Positions 9,530 through 18,339 of a DNA stretch of 64,000 nt are shown in pieces (positions within the stretch are counted from its first letter, which is position 1; each line of letters begins with the position of its first letter). The translations under genes and the position numbers were made by a program. The stretch covers positions 1 to 64,000 of the forward strand of contig NZ_AYTW01000006.1 of the NCBI RefSeq assembly GCF_002752635.1, read 5' to 3'. The stretch comes from Mesotoga sp. Brook.08.105.5.1. Its GTDB lineage: Bacteria; Thermotogota; Thermotogae; Petrotogales; Kosmotogaceae. Under the pieces are notes generated by a model. It had not been told where the DNA came from. It was given only the letters and a program-made list of their open reading frames with translations, and did no database searches.

Positions 9530-10444
9530 TTATACCTCCTCTGAACCCTCTTCTCCGGAAGATAGAAGGGCGTTCACGAATTCCCTGCTGTCGAAAGGCT
9601 TCAAGTCGTCTTCCTTCTCTCCGACGCCTATGTACCTCACCGGTATTCCGAGTTCCTTGACGATTGCAAAGATTATTCCTCCCTTTGCAGTGCCATCGAG
9701 TTTAGTTAGCACAATTCCGGTAACGTCGACTGCCTCTTTGAACTTCTTTGCTTGCACCAGGCCATTTTGTCCAGTTGTGGCATCCAGAACAAGCAAAACT
9801 TCACTCGGAGCTCCGGGTGATGCCTTTCCGATCACTCTATGCACTTTCTTCAGTTCTTCCATTAGATTGCTTCGAGTATGCAATCTCCCCGCAGTGTCGA
9901 TTATGACGATATCTTTCCCTTTGCTCACCGCATGATTTATCGCGTCGAAAGCAACCGCAGCTGAGTCTGCTCCTTGACCCTGGCTGATGAAATCAACATT
10001 CGCCCTCTCACTCCAGATTCTCAGCTGTTCAACCGCAGCAGCTCTGAACGTATCACAAGCTGCGAGTACAACTTTGTTTCCTTTTCCGGAGTAAAGCTTC
10101 GAAAGCTTTCCTATTGTCGTGGTCTTTCCTGTGCCGTTTACACCTACCACAGAGACCACGTGCGGTTTTGCCTGTGGAACTTCAAATGGTATGTCAAGAA
10201 TTTCTATCAGCACTTCCTTCAGTACCTCTACGGGCTCTCTACCTTTCTCGGTTCTCTCTCTCAGAGCTTCAATTACCTCTTCGACAGTTTCAGAACCCAT
10301 ATCTGATAGTATAAGAAGCTCCTCTATTTCTTCAATAGCATCTGCATCAAGCGTTTCGAGAGAGAGGAGCTTCTTCACTCTCTTGAAGAAACTTTCTCTT
10401 GTTTTCTTTAGGCTATCCTTTAATTCAGAAAAGATACCCATCAT
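9530..10444 (-). CDS. ftsY: Signal recognition particle receptor FtsY
   Basis: A 304-residue FtsY with a short N-terminal helix and the NG GTPase core, lacking the long acidic A domain of E. coli. G motifs GVNGTGKTTTIGKL, DTAGRL and TKLDGTAKGG are seen, with DTFRAAAVEQL between. It docks SRP-ribosome complexes at the membrane for co-translational insertion. Its start overlaps the proS stop by ATGA, indicating translational coupling. Confidence 0.97.
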   Translation of the reverse strand: MMGIFSELKDSLKKTRESFFKRVKKLLSLETLDADAIEEIEELLILSDMGSETVEEVIEALRERTEKGREPVEVLKEVLIEILDIPFEVPQAKPHVVSVVGVNGTGKTTTIGKLSKLYSGKGNKVVLAACDTFRAAAVEQLRIWSERANVDFISQGQGADSAAVAFDAINHAVSKGKDIVIIDTAGRLHTRSNLMEELKKVHRVIGKASPGAPSEVLLVLDATTGQNGLVQAKKFKEAVDVTGIVLTKLDGTAKGGIIFAIVKELGIPVRYIGVGEKEDDLKPFDSREFVNALLSSGEEGSEEV

Positions 10445-12183
10445 TCGTTCTCCAATATGCTAACTGGTTTATACACTGACAACTCTTTCCTTATTTCCTC
10501 GAGAAGAAGGTTGAATCCTTCTTGGATACTGACTTCTAGCGGTTTCTTTTCAGTTCTGGCTTTGACCTCAACAATGCCCTGTTGAAGTTTCTTTCCCAGA
10601 GTCACTCTGATGGGAATCCCAATAAGATCGGCATCCTTGAACTTCATTCCGGGAGAGATATCTCTGTCGTCAAGGAGAACATCGTAGCCCTCCTTAATTA
10701 GAAGCCCATATATTTCCTCAGATTTCTTCAAGACATCAGGATCCTTAGCATTTACGGCAGTTATTATGATTTCAAATGGAGTGACAGACAGAGGCCAGAT
10801 TATTCCGTTTTCATCGTGCAACTGTTCAACTACAGCACTTATTGTTCGCGAGACTCCCCACCCATAACAGCCCATAATATAATTAATACTATTACCCTGA
10901 TCATCGGTAACATATCCGTTCATTTTCTCCGAATACTTGGTTCCAAGCTTGAAGATGTGTCCCACCTCTATGCCTTTCACGGACTTCATAGGGATTCCGC
11001 ACTTAGGACACGGATCTCCCTCTGTCACCATTTTCAAATCATGCCAGGAGTCTATCTCGAAATCACGGCCGGGAAGAACTCCATGGTAATGGTACCCTTC
11101 CTTCAGAGCCCCACAAACGGCATTCTTCAGTCCTTTAATCGTTTTGTCCGCGATTATTGTAATGTTCTTGTTGAGCCCTATTGGGCCTACAAATCCTATC
11201 GGTACACCCAGCAGGTCCATCACTTCCTGTGGCGTTGCCATTACTAGCGTTTGATCCTCAAGAGTAGCCCTAAGTTTCGACTCGTTGAACTCTTCGTTTC
11301 CGCGAATCAAAGCCATATAATAGCCCTTTCTACCTTTATATATAAGGGATTTGACGATTTCCTTTGGAGTTACACTAAGACACTCCGCCACTTCATCGAC
11401 GGTTCTCGAGTTTGGAGTTGGTACCAGCTGCAGCTCTGAGATCGGTCTCTCCTGAGATTCCTCTTTGAAAAGGTATTCGGCCTTTTCGTCGGAGGCCGCA
11501 TAACCGCAGTCGCAATATAGCAGTGTCGATTCTCCGTAGTCCGCGAGAACGTTGAACTCGTGAGACTCGTTACCTCCAATTGCGCCTGAATCGGCTTCAA
11601 CAACCAGAAATTCGAGTCCTATTCTCTCCAAGATCCTGCTATACGCTCCATAAAACTGTCTATATGTTTCGTCAAGAGAAGTCCATGAATCGTGAAAACT
11701 GTAGGCATCCTTCATCAGGAACTCTCTTGATCTCATGAGGCCGAATCTAGGGCGAATTTCATCTCTATACTTCATCGCGATTTGATAGAGTGAAACAGGG
11801 AGCTGCTTGTACGACTTGAGTTCATTTCTAAGCAAATGAGTGATGATTTCTTCGTGAGTTGGCCCTAGCGTGAAGAACCTCTCGTGCCTGTCCTGCATTC
11901 TCATCATTTCGGGGCCATAGTCGTCCCATCTGCCCGTCTCGTGCCATAATTCTGCCGGCTGTATGATTGGCATCAGAATCTCTTGAGAACCGATTGCGTT
12001 CATCTCTTGACGAACGATCTCTTCAATCTTCTTAAGAACCCGGAGACCAAGCGGAAGGAATGAATAGATACCGGCAGCAACTTTTCTGACAAATCCACCT
12101 CTGACAAGAAGTTTAATACTTACTAGGTCGGCATCGGCCGGAGCATCTCTTAATGTTGGAGCATAAAGCCGTGAAAACCTCAT
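10441..12183 (-). CDS. proS: Prolyl-tRNA synthetase
   Basis: A 580-residue class II ProRS of the bacterial type, with the editing (INS) domain between motifs 2 and 3 (about 220-390). Motif 2 is in the MKYRDEIRPRFGLMRSREFLMKDAYSFH region; the C-terminal anticodon-binding domain ends the protein. GGAGAG precedes the ATG. It leads the minus-strand operon proS-ftsY-rrf2 and has a divergent extended -10 promoter upstream (12231-12239). Confidence 0.97.
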   Translation of the reverse strand: MRFSRLYAPTLRDAPADADLVSIKLLVRGGFVRKVAAGIYSFLPLGLRVLKKIEEIVRQEMNAIGSQEILMPIIQPAELWHETGRWDDYGPEMMRMQDRHERFFTLGPTHEEIITHLLRNELKSYKQLPVSLYQIAMKYRDEIRPRFGLMRSREFLMKDAYSFHDSWTSLDETYRQFYGAYSRILERIGLEFLVVEADSGAIGGNESHEFNVLADYGESTLLYCDCGYAASDEKAEYLFKEESQERPISELQLVPTPNSRTVDEVAECLSVTPKEIVKSLIYKGRKGYYMALIRGNEEFNESKLRATLEDQTLVMATPQEVMDLLGVPIGFVGPIGLNKNITIIADKTIKGLKNAVCGALKEGYHYHGVLPGRDFEIDSWHDLKMVTEGDPCPKCGIPMKSVKGIEVGHIFKLGTKYSEKMNGYVTDDQGNSINYIMGCYGWGVSRTISAVVEQLHDENGIIWPLSVTPFEIIITAVNAKDPDVLKKSEEIYGLLIKEGYDVLLDDRDISPGMKFKDADLIGIPIRVTLGKKLQQGIVEVKARTEKKPLEVSIQEGFNLLLEEIRKELSVYKPVSILENE

Positions 12184-12230
12184 CAGATCTCTCCTCTCGA
12201 AATTCAGCTAATCAGGACTAATTCAGTGAG

Positions 12231-12239
12231 ATTATAGCA
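12231..12239 (-). promoter_or_regulatory. Extended -10 promoter of proS
   Basis: On the minus strand TGC-TATAAT is seen, the TGn extended -10 form; the -35 is weak. It lies about 30 bases from the punA promoter on the other strand, so the two divergent promoters probably overlap. Confidence 0.5.
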
Positions 12240-12265
12240 TAGTTCCTGCAAGCTGTTTGACGTTT

Positions 12266-12274
12266 TGATATAAT
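12266..12274 (+). promoter_or_regulatory. Extended -10 promoter of punA
   Basis: TGA-TATAAT, an extended -10 element, about 30 bases upstream of the punA ATG, which itself follows AAGGAGG. No good -35 is seen. Confidence 0.5.
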
Positions 12275-12303
12275 AAAGTATATGACTTATAAGGAGGACG
12301 AGC

Positions 12304-13152
12304 ATGAGTATTTCTGTACTTCAAGAAGAGCTCAGGGAATATGTTGAAAACGTAAAGAGAGCTGCTCGTTTCATTGAAAAGGAAGTTGAGCTGAAGCCAA
12401 AAGTTGCAGTGATTCTTGGCAGTGGACTTGGAGATGTTTCTAATAGCCTTGAGAACGCAGTATCAATTCCTTACGATGAGATTCCCGGCTTCCCGTTGTC
12501 AACTGCTCCCGGTCATAAGGGCGAGCTAACTTTCGGGAATGCCCTCCACCACAATGTGATGCTCATGAATGGACGTTTTCATTTTTACGAAGGTTACTCC
12601 ATGAAAACTGTGACTTTTCCAATAAGGATAATGCAAGAACTGGGTGTAGAAGTACTTCTGATCACCAATGCTTCGGGCGGTTTGAACCCTGATTTCGAGG
12701 TGGGGAGAGTCATGCTGATAAAAGACATCATCAACTTCATGGGCGACAATCCTCTTATAGGTCAAAATGTCGATGAATGGGGTCCACGCTTCCCGGACAT
12801 GAGCGATGCGATAGACAAAGATCTGTTGGACAAGGCGCTTATTTCTGCCAAAGAGCTTGGTATAGGCGTCTATGAAGGAGTTTATGTAGGTGTGGCAGGT
12901 CCGAATTTTGAGACTCCTGCGGAACTCAGAATGCTGAGACGATTCGGTGCGGATTCTGTCGGCATGTCGACCGTACCGGAAGTTATAGTTGCGCGTCACG
13001 CAGGTATCAGGGTGCTCGGCCTTTCTGCGATATCGGACAGAGCCGTTCCGGACGATTTGAAGCCTCTTACAGCCGAGGAGGTCCTTGAAATGGCTAAGAG
13101 GGCTGGAAGCGACCTGAGTAAGCTGATATTGAAGACTTTGGAAAAAATATAG
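12304..13152 (+). CDS. punA: Purine nucleoside phosphorylase (trimeric PNP family)
   Basis: A 282-residue family-II PNP, which cleaves purine nucleosides with phosphate to base plus ribose-1-phosphate. Phosphate-binding GSGLGD and GHKGEL, the purine-site Glu in GPNFETPAE and VGMSTVPEVIVARHAG are seen. At the position of human Asn243 (ITN) this protein has Asp245 (ISD). In human PNP an Asn243 to Asp change is known to let the enzyme accept adenosine, so substrate range may be wider than inosine/guanosine. A GC-containing hairpin (13152-13172) follows the stop. Confidence 0.93.
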   Translation: MSISVLQEELREYVENVKRAARFIEKEVELKPKVAVILGSGLGDVSNSLENAVSIPYDEIPGFPLSTAPGHKGELTFGNALHHNVMLMNGRFHFYEGYSMKTVTFPIRIMQELGVEVLLITNASGGLNPDFEVGRVMLIKDIINFMGDNPLIGQNVDEWGPRFPDMSDAIDKDLLDKALISAKELGIGVYEGVYVGVAGPNFETPAELRMLRRFGADSVGMSTVPEVIVARHAGIRVLGLSAISDRAVPDDLKPLTAEEVLEMAKRAGSDLSKLILKTLEKI

Positions 13153-13172
13153 GGAGAGACAATCTCTCTCCC
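13152..13172 (+). terminator. Possible hairpin terminator of punA
   Basis: GGGAGAGA-CAATC-TCTCTCCC is a perfect 8-bp stem right at the stop codon, but no T run follows, so it may be an RNA-stabilising hairpin only. Confidence 0.4.
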
Positions 13173-13175
13173 CTC

Positions 13176-13250
13176 TGGTGGGTGCGGTAGGGATTGAACC
13201 TACGGCCTCTTCCTCGTCAAGGAAGCGCTCTTCCACTGAGCTACGCACCC
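13176..13250 (-). tRNA. tRNA-Val (anticodon GAC)
   Basis: Reverse complement folds as a full cloverleaf: acceptor GGGTGCG/CGCACCC, D-arm GCTC...GAGC, anticodon stem CTTCC/GGAAG with loop TTGACGA (anticodon GAC, codons GUC/GUU), T-arm GTAGG-TTCAATC-CCTAC, discriminator A and encoded CCA. It has its own promoter at 13262-13291. Confidence 0.97.
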
Positions 13251-13261
13251 GAACAAGATTG

Positions 13262-13291
13262 ATTCTACCATCGTCTTAAGAGCGTTGTCAA
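13262..13291 (-). promoter_or_regulatory. tRNA-Val promoter
   Basis: On the minus strand TTGACA (13286-13291), 18 bases, TAGAAT (13262-13267), with TGG directly before the -10. The predicted start is a few bases before the mature tRNA 5' end. Confidence 0.75.
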
Positions 13292-13351
13292 TACAATTAA
13301 GTCGCGAAGTTGATTTGGATTACGAAATAATACGTGCAAGTTAACGGCATT

Positions 13352-13380
13352 TTGAATTTATAGGCTCCATAGATTATAAT
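13352..13380 (+). promoter_or_regulatory. Promoter of the peptide/sugar ABC operon
   Basis: TTGAAT (13352-13357), 17 bases, TATAAT (13375-13380), about 44 bases upstream of the binding-protein start codon. Confidence 0.7.
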
Positions 13381-13423
13381 TGTACTATCACACTCATCTC
13401 TATTTCGAAAGGGGGCAACATTA

Positions 13424-15265
13424 GTGAAAAAGATTTTGCTGGTAACACTTACTATGCTTTTCTTAGCGTTTACTGCGTTTGCAAGCGACCCAGAAACATT
13501 TGTTACCCTAACCATCAGCGAGCCAGAGACACTAGATCCCCTGCAGTCTTATGACACTGCAAGTGGTGAGGCAATTCAGAACCTCTATGACAACTTGATT
13601 CAGTACGATGGACAGTCCATGAGCGAGTTCCTCCCTATGATCTCCACAGAAGTACCATCGGTGGAAAATGGACTTCTCTCTGCGGATGGAAGAGTCTATA
13701 CTTTTCCGATAAGGGAAGGTGTCAAGTTCCATACCGGAAACACACTTACTCCGGAAGATGTTGAGTACTCCTTCGAAAGATACATCCTTGGAGATCCATC
13801 GGGTGGGCCTCACTGGATGATTATCGAAGCTTTTACCGGTGCCAATTTCGCAAGTATTGAAGACTTGTTCGAAGATTACGCTGGGATGCCCTATTCGGAG
13901 GCTGTGGATGTTGACAGGAACCCGACGTCCGAAGAAGCTAAGGCAAAACTGATCTCTTTCTATGAGGAAGTCGTAGATCCTCTAGTGGAGGTTGTAGACA
14001 ATACTGTGGTCTTCACTCTTGAAAGCGCATTTGCTCCATTCATGAATATCATCTCGCACTTCGGCTCTTGGTCCGCTATTGTGGATTCGAAAACAGTCAA
14101 GGAACTCGGTGGCTGGGACGGAAATGCAGATGGCTGGTGGAAATGGCATGATCTTGAGGTTGAGGAATGTGTGTTGCATAACTTCGATGCGGGATCAGGC
14201 CCATTCAAGCTTGTTGAATGGGACAGGGCACAGCAGAAGGTAATACTTGAAAGATTTGACGATTACTGGGCAGGCCCCGCAAAGCTGAAGACAGTCGTTA
14301 TTTGGGGTGTTGATGAATTCTCCACAAGGAAGGCAATCTTTGAAGCCGGTGACGCAGACATTGTGTATTTTCCTGCACAGTATCTTGATCAAGCCAGAGC
14401 ACTTGAGGCTCAGGGTAAAGCGATAGTCACTCTAGGTTATCCTCAGGCAACCATTACTTCGCTCCACTTCAACTGGCTTGTGGTTGAAGGCAGCGAATAT
14501 GTTGGCAGTGGGAAGCTTGATGGGAAAGGCATTCCGAGAGATTTCTTCTCCGATATTCATGTGAGAAGGGCCTTCACACATGCCTTCGATGCGGTTACAT
14601 TTATCGAAGAAGTAGCAATGGGTCAGGGAAGACTTGTTCCCACAGACCTCCCCGAAGGATTCCTCGGTTTCGATGAGACCCTACCCCTTACCGAATTCAA
14701 TCTAGCGAAGGCAGCTGCAGAATTCAAGCTTGCCTGGGGCGGAGAAGTCTGGGAAAAAGGCTTCACGATGCAGCTGATGTACAACACTGGTAATGAAGCC
14801 AGGCAGACTGCTTGTGAAATGCTTGCCTACTTCGTAAACTCGCTGAATCCGAAGTTCAAAATAACGACACTAGGCGTTCAGTGGCCGACGTACCTCAGCA
14901 CTTATCAGAACGGATTGCTTCCTGCATTTGTAATAGGTTGGCAGGCGGATTATCCCGATCCCCATAACTTCATTGCTACCTACTACGCAAGCAATGGCGT
15001 TTATGGCAAACCTCAGGGAGAGCTTTATCAGGAATGGGCAAGAGAAAATGTTGATGAGTTGATCAGTGCTGCAATCAAGTCAACTGACCTTAAAGAACGA
15101 GAGGAACTCTACAAAGAAATCCAGAGAAGAGTCATTGACGCAGTTGTTGGATTGCCTATTTATCAGCCTACAGGTATCAACGTAAGAGCACCATGGGTTG
15201 AGGGTTGGTATCCGATGCCCGTCAGATCCAATTACTACTACTATCATCTTTCCAAGAGCAACTAA
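13424..15265 (+). CDS. ABC transporter solute-binding protein, family 5 (Dpp/Opp type)
   Basis: A 613-residue family-5 extracytoplasmic binding protein with a clear Sec signal peptide (MKKILLVTLTMLFLAFTAFA) and no lipobox Cys, so it is free in the periplasm/toga space rather than lipid-anchored. SEPETLDPLQSYDT and the YTFPIREGVKFHTG motif are typical of the family. It starts with GTG after AAGGGGG. In Thermotogota this family binds oligopeptides or oligosaccharides; sequence alone does not say which. A terminator lies between it and the permease genes. Confidence 0.92.
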   Translation: MKKILLVTLTMLFLAFTAFASDPETFVTLTISEPETLDPLQSYDTASGEAIQNLYDNLIQYDGQSMSEFLPMISTEVPSVENGLLSADGRVYTFPIREGVKFHTGNTLTPEDVEYSFERYILGDPSGGPHWMIIEAFTGANFASIEDLFEDYAGMPYSEAVDVDRNPTSEEAKAKLISFYEEVVDPLVEVVDNTVVFTLESAFAPFMNIISHFGSWSAIVDSKTVKELGGWDGNADGWWKWHDLEVEECVLHNFDAGSGPFKLVEWDRAQQKVILERFDDYWAGPAKLKTVVIWGVDEFSTRKAIFEAGDADIVYFPAQYLDQARALEAQGKAIVTLGYPQATITSLHFNWLVVEGSEYVGSGKLDGKGIPRDFFSDIHVRRAFTHAFDAVTFIEEVAMGQGRLVPTDLPEGFLGFDETLPLTEFNLAKAAAEFKLAWGGEVWEKGFTMQLMYNTGNEARQTACEMLAYFVNSLNPKFKITTLGVQWPTYLSTYQNGLLPAFVIGWQADYPDPHNFIATYYASNGVYGKPQGELYQEWARENVDELISAAIKSTDLKEREELYKEIQRRVIDAVVGLPIYQPTGINVRAPWVEGWYPMPVRSNYYYYHLSKSN

Positions 15266-15284
15266 ATGAACAGTTAGCTTTTGA

Positions 15285-15316
15285 GAGCCGGGAGTTTGCC
15301 GCCCGGCTCTTTTTTT
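15285..15316 (+). terminator. Strong intrinsic terminator inside the ABC operon
   Basis: GAGCCGGG / CCCGGCTC perfect 8-bp stem followed by seven T. It lies between the binding-protein gene and the permeases and should give more binding protein than membrane parts. A TATAAT at 15333-15338 may restart transcription. Confidence 0.85.
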
Positions 15317-15378
15317 GAGAAGAAATTTGGACTATAATTGGAAATGCAATCTCTTTTGGTAAGAGGGGTGATACTCAG

Positions 15379-16413
15379 GTGACTGCTTTCATAATCAGAC
15401 GGCTCCTACTTATGCCGCTTATACTGATAGGCGTGACTTTGTTAATTTTCTCAATGATCTGGGCGCTGGGACCTGACAGACTTCTAGCTTCGTACATAAA
15501 GAGTCCTGAAGCACTTAAGACTCCGGATGCAGCGGAGAGACTCATCAGAAAGTATGGTTTGGATGAACCGATGCCTGTCCAGTATATCAAATGGCTTGGT
15601 AACATTCTGCAGGGCGATTTCGGTTATTCGATGGTGGGTAAGAAGGGCGTACTTCCAGCCATGCTTGAGCGTTTCCCGCATACTTTGGAGTTGACTATTT
15701 ATGCGATTATTCCAGTAATATTGGTGGCAATATGGTTGGGAGTGATCTCTGCGGTTCATCAAAACAAGTTCATTGACCAGTTCATTAGGGTAGTTGCTCT
15801 AATAGGTTGGTCACTTCCCGATTTTGTCTTTGGACTCTTGCTGCTTATGCTTTTTTACTCAGTTCTGGGGTGGTTCCCGCCAGGAATGGCCAGCACTCAG
15901 TTTGATCTTGTGATGCGAGGCGCGGATTGGAAGACAATTACTTCAATGACTACGTTTGACGCGTTGTTGAATGGAAGATTCGATATATTTGTTGATGCGT
16001 TGCGTCACATCTTTCTCCCTGTGCTGACTCTAGCGTATTTGTGGTGGGCGTATCTTCTAAGAATTACGAGATCAAGTATGCTCGAAGTTCTCAGAAAAGA
16101 CTACATAAGGACCGCAAGAGCAAAGGGAGTATCTGAAAAAGTGGTAATCAAGAAGCACGCAAGGAAGAATGCGTTAATTCCTGTCATAACAGTTTCCGGG
16201 GCTTCGATAATAGGGCTTCTTGGCGGTACTGTATTCGTTGAAACAATCTTCTCACGAGTCGGAATGGGTAGGTTCCTTGCCGATGCTGCGAGCCTTTTGG
16301 ATTACTGGTCAATAATTGGCGGAGCTCTGTTCTTCTCATTTATTATGGTTGTTGGCAATCTGGTTGTTGATATCTCTTACGCCCTTGTTGACCCGAGAAT
16401 AAGGCTAGAGTGA
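15379..16413 (+). CDS. ABC transporter permease (DppB/OppB type)
   Basis: A 344-residue inner-membrane permease with about six membrane segments. The EAA loop is seen as YIRTARAKGVSEKVVIKKHARKNAL, which contacts the ATPases. Start is GTG. Its stop overlaps the region of the next permease start. It pairs with the following DppC-like protein to form the channel of the family-5 transporter. Confidence 0.93.
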   Translation: MTAFIIRRLLLMPLILIGVTLLIFSMIWALGPDRLLASYIKSPEALKTPDAAERLIRKYGLDEPMPVQYIKWLGNILQGDFGYSMVGKKGVLPAMLERFPHTLELTIYAIIPVILVAIWLGVISAVHQNKFIDQFIRVVALIGWSLPDFVFGLLLLMLFYSVLGWFPPGMASTQFDLVMRGADWKTITSMTTFDALLNGRFDIFVDALRHIFLPVLTLAYLWWAYLLRITRSSMLEVLRKDYIRTARAKGVSEKVVIKKHARKNALIPVITVSGASIIGLLGGTVFVETIFSRVGMGRFLADAASLLDYWSIIGGALFFSFIMVVGNLVVDISYALVDPRIRLE

Positions 16414-16427
16414 GGGGGAAGCTATTG

Positions 16428-17309
16428 ATGCCTGCAAAGAGAAAGAGTGAATTCAGAAAGATAATGAAGAAATATTGGACAAACGGAACGGCAGTTCTTG
16501 GTACTTGTCTGCTGATCTTCTTCATAATCATAGCGATCTTTGCCCCTCAGATTGCTGGTGTTAATGAAATGGGTGACAATTACCAGATTCCAAGAGTTTC
16601 GTGGTCGTCGAAACCGATAGCTCCTTCAGCCGAACACCCGTTTGGGGTTATCGGTGGGAGAGATGTTTTCTATGGTGTTGTCTGGGGAACTAGAACTGCA
16701 TTTAGACTGGGTCTAATCATAACAGGCTTTGCATCTTTGATTGGAGTCATTGTGGGATCTATAGCCGCATACTTTGGTGGTTGGGTCGATGAAATCCTCA
16801 TGAGGATAACGGATATATTCTTGTCGATTCCCTTCCTGGTTGCTGCAATGGTTATGACAACGATTCTGGGCAAGGGTCTAGACAAAGTTATAATTGCTTT
16901 GATAATCTTCGGTTGGATGAGCACAGCGCGTCTTATTAGGGGAAATATCCTTCAAGCGAGAGAAGAGCAATATGTGCTCGCAGCAAAAGCTCTCGGACAG
17001 AAGGATTGGAAGATTATTATCAAGCATATCCTTCCAAACACGATCTTTCCGGTTGTCGTTCAGATGTCAATGAGAATAGGTTCTTATGTTATTACTGCAG
17101 CAGGATTGAGCTTCCTAGGGGTTGGGGCAGAACCTGGTTATGCTGACTGGGGAACGATACTTTCCTATTCAAGGAACTGGATGACGATGCTTGACCAGTC
17201 ATGGTTTGCAATTGTCTTCCCCGGTACTGCCATGGTGCTCTTCGTTCTTGCATGGAACCTTGTCGGAGATGCCTTGAGGGATATCTTCGACCCGAGAATG
17301 AGAAGCTAA
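16428..17309 (+). CDS. ABC transporter permease (DppC/OppC type)
   Basis: A 293-residue second permease with the N-terminal segment typical of OppC and the EAA loop (YVLAAKALGQKDWKIIIKHILPN). A GTG at 16410 overlaps the upstream stop, but ATG at 16428 has AGGGGG nine bases upstream and I take it as the start. The ATPase genes follow after 13 bases. Confidence 0.93.
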   Translation: MPAKRKSEFRKIMKKYWTNGTAVLGTCLLIFFIIIAIFAPQIAGVNEMGDNYQIPRVSWSSKPIAPSAEHPFGVIGGRDVFYGVVWGTRTAFRLGLIITGFASLIGVIVGSIAAYFGGWVDEILMRITDIFLSIPFLVAAMVMTTILGKGLDKVIIALIIFGWMSTARLIRGNILQAREEQYVLAAKALGQKDWKIIIKHILPNTIFPVVVQMSMRIGSYVITAAGLSFLGVGAEPGYADWGTILSYSRNWMTMLDQSWFAIVFPGTAMVLFVLAWNLVGDALRDIFDPRMRS

Positions 17310-17322
17310 GGAGGTTTGAGTC

Positions 17323-18339
17323 ATGGTTAAGAAGAAAGCACTGTTGCAGGTTGAAGATTTGAGAACCTATTTTCACACAGAGGATGGAATCGTGAAAGCC
17401 GTCGATGGAGTGACGTTCGAGGTCTTTCCAGGAGAGACGCTTGGAATCGTCGGTGAATCTGGCTGCGGAAAGAGTGTCACCTCTCTTTCGATAATGAGAC
17501 TTCTTGACGAGAAGGGGGAAATTGCAGGCGGTAAGATAATCTTCGACGACCAAGATGTAATGGCGATTCCGGAATCCAAGATGATGAAGATCAGGGGAAA
17601 CGATATGGCTATGATTTTTCAGGAACCCATGACGGCTCTGAATCCAGTTTTTACGATAGGATTCCAGATAATGGAAGCTATCTTGCTTCATCAGGATGTT
17701 GACGAAAAGAAGGCCCGGAAAATGGCAATAGATATGCTTAAGAAGGTTGGAATTCCCGAACCTGAAAAGCGGATCGATGAATATCCCCACGAACTCTCTG
17801 GAGGGATGCGCCAAAGAGCTATGATAGCGATGTCTCTCTCCTGTAATCCCAAACTGCTTTTCGCAGATGAGCCCACGACTGCTCTTGACGTGACTATTCA
17901 GGCGCAGATACTTGAGCTCATGAAGTCTCTTCAGGATCAGTATGGTATGGCTCTAGTAATGATTACTCATGACCTGGGAGTCATTGCCGAGATGGCCCAG
18001 AGAGTCGTAGTGATGTACGCCGGAAAGGTTGTTGAATATGCCGACGTTCATACCCTATTCAAAAATCCAAGGCATCCATACACCTGGGGGCTAATGAATG
18101 CGATTCCCAAGCTGGATGAAGATAAAGAGGTTCTCTATAACATTCCCGGTGTCGTTCCTGACCCTCTTGATTTCCCAGACGGATGCAGGTTCAATACGAG
18201 ATGCCCTCTCGCTACCGATAAGTGCCGAAAGGAAGAGCCGCCACTGGTAGAGATAGAAAACGAACACACTGCTGCCTGCTGGCATATCGATAAGCTCATT
18301 GAAACTATCAAGGTATCTAGGGCAGGTGAGACTGCATGA
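17323..18339 (+). CDS. ABC transporter ATP-binding protein (DppD/OppD type)
   Basis: A 338-residue ATPase. Walker A GESGCGKS (about 44), Q-loop MIFQEP, signature LSGGMRQR, Walker B LLFADEPT and switch His (MITHDLG) are all seen. The C-terminal oligopeptide-transporter extension (PDGCRFNTRCPLATDKCRKEEP) has the cysteines that bind an Fe-S cluster in some DppD proteins. Start ATG follows AAGGAGG. It overlaps the next gene by ATGA. Confidence 0.95.
   Translation: MVKKKALLQVEDLRTYFHTEDGIVKAVDGVTFEVFPGETLGIVGESGCGKSVTSLSIMRLLDEKGEIAGGKIIFDDQDVMAIPESKMMKIRGNDMAMIFQEPMTALNPVFTIGFQIMEAILLHQDVDEKKARKMAIDMLKKVGIPEPEKRIDEYPHELSGGMRQRAMIAMSLSCNPKLLFADEPTTALDVTIQAQILELMKSLQDQYGMALVMITHDLGVIAEMAQRVVVMYAGKVVEYADVHTLFKNPRHPYTWGLMNAIPKLDEDKEVLYNIPGVVPDPLDFPDGCRFNTRCPLATDKCRKEEPPLVEIENEHTAACWHIDKLIETIKVSRAGETA

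Noticed and set aside
12526-13248. 240-codon open frame antisense to punA and tRNA-Val
   Set aside because: It overlaps a certain gene and a tRNA, has no ribosome site and no family signal.
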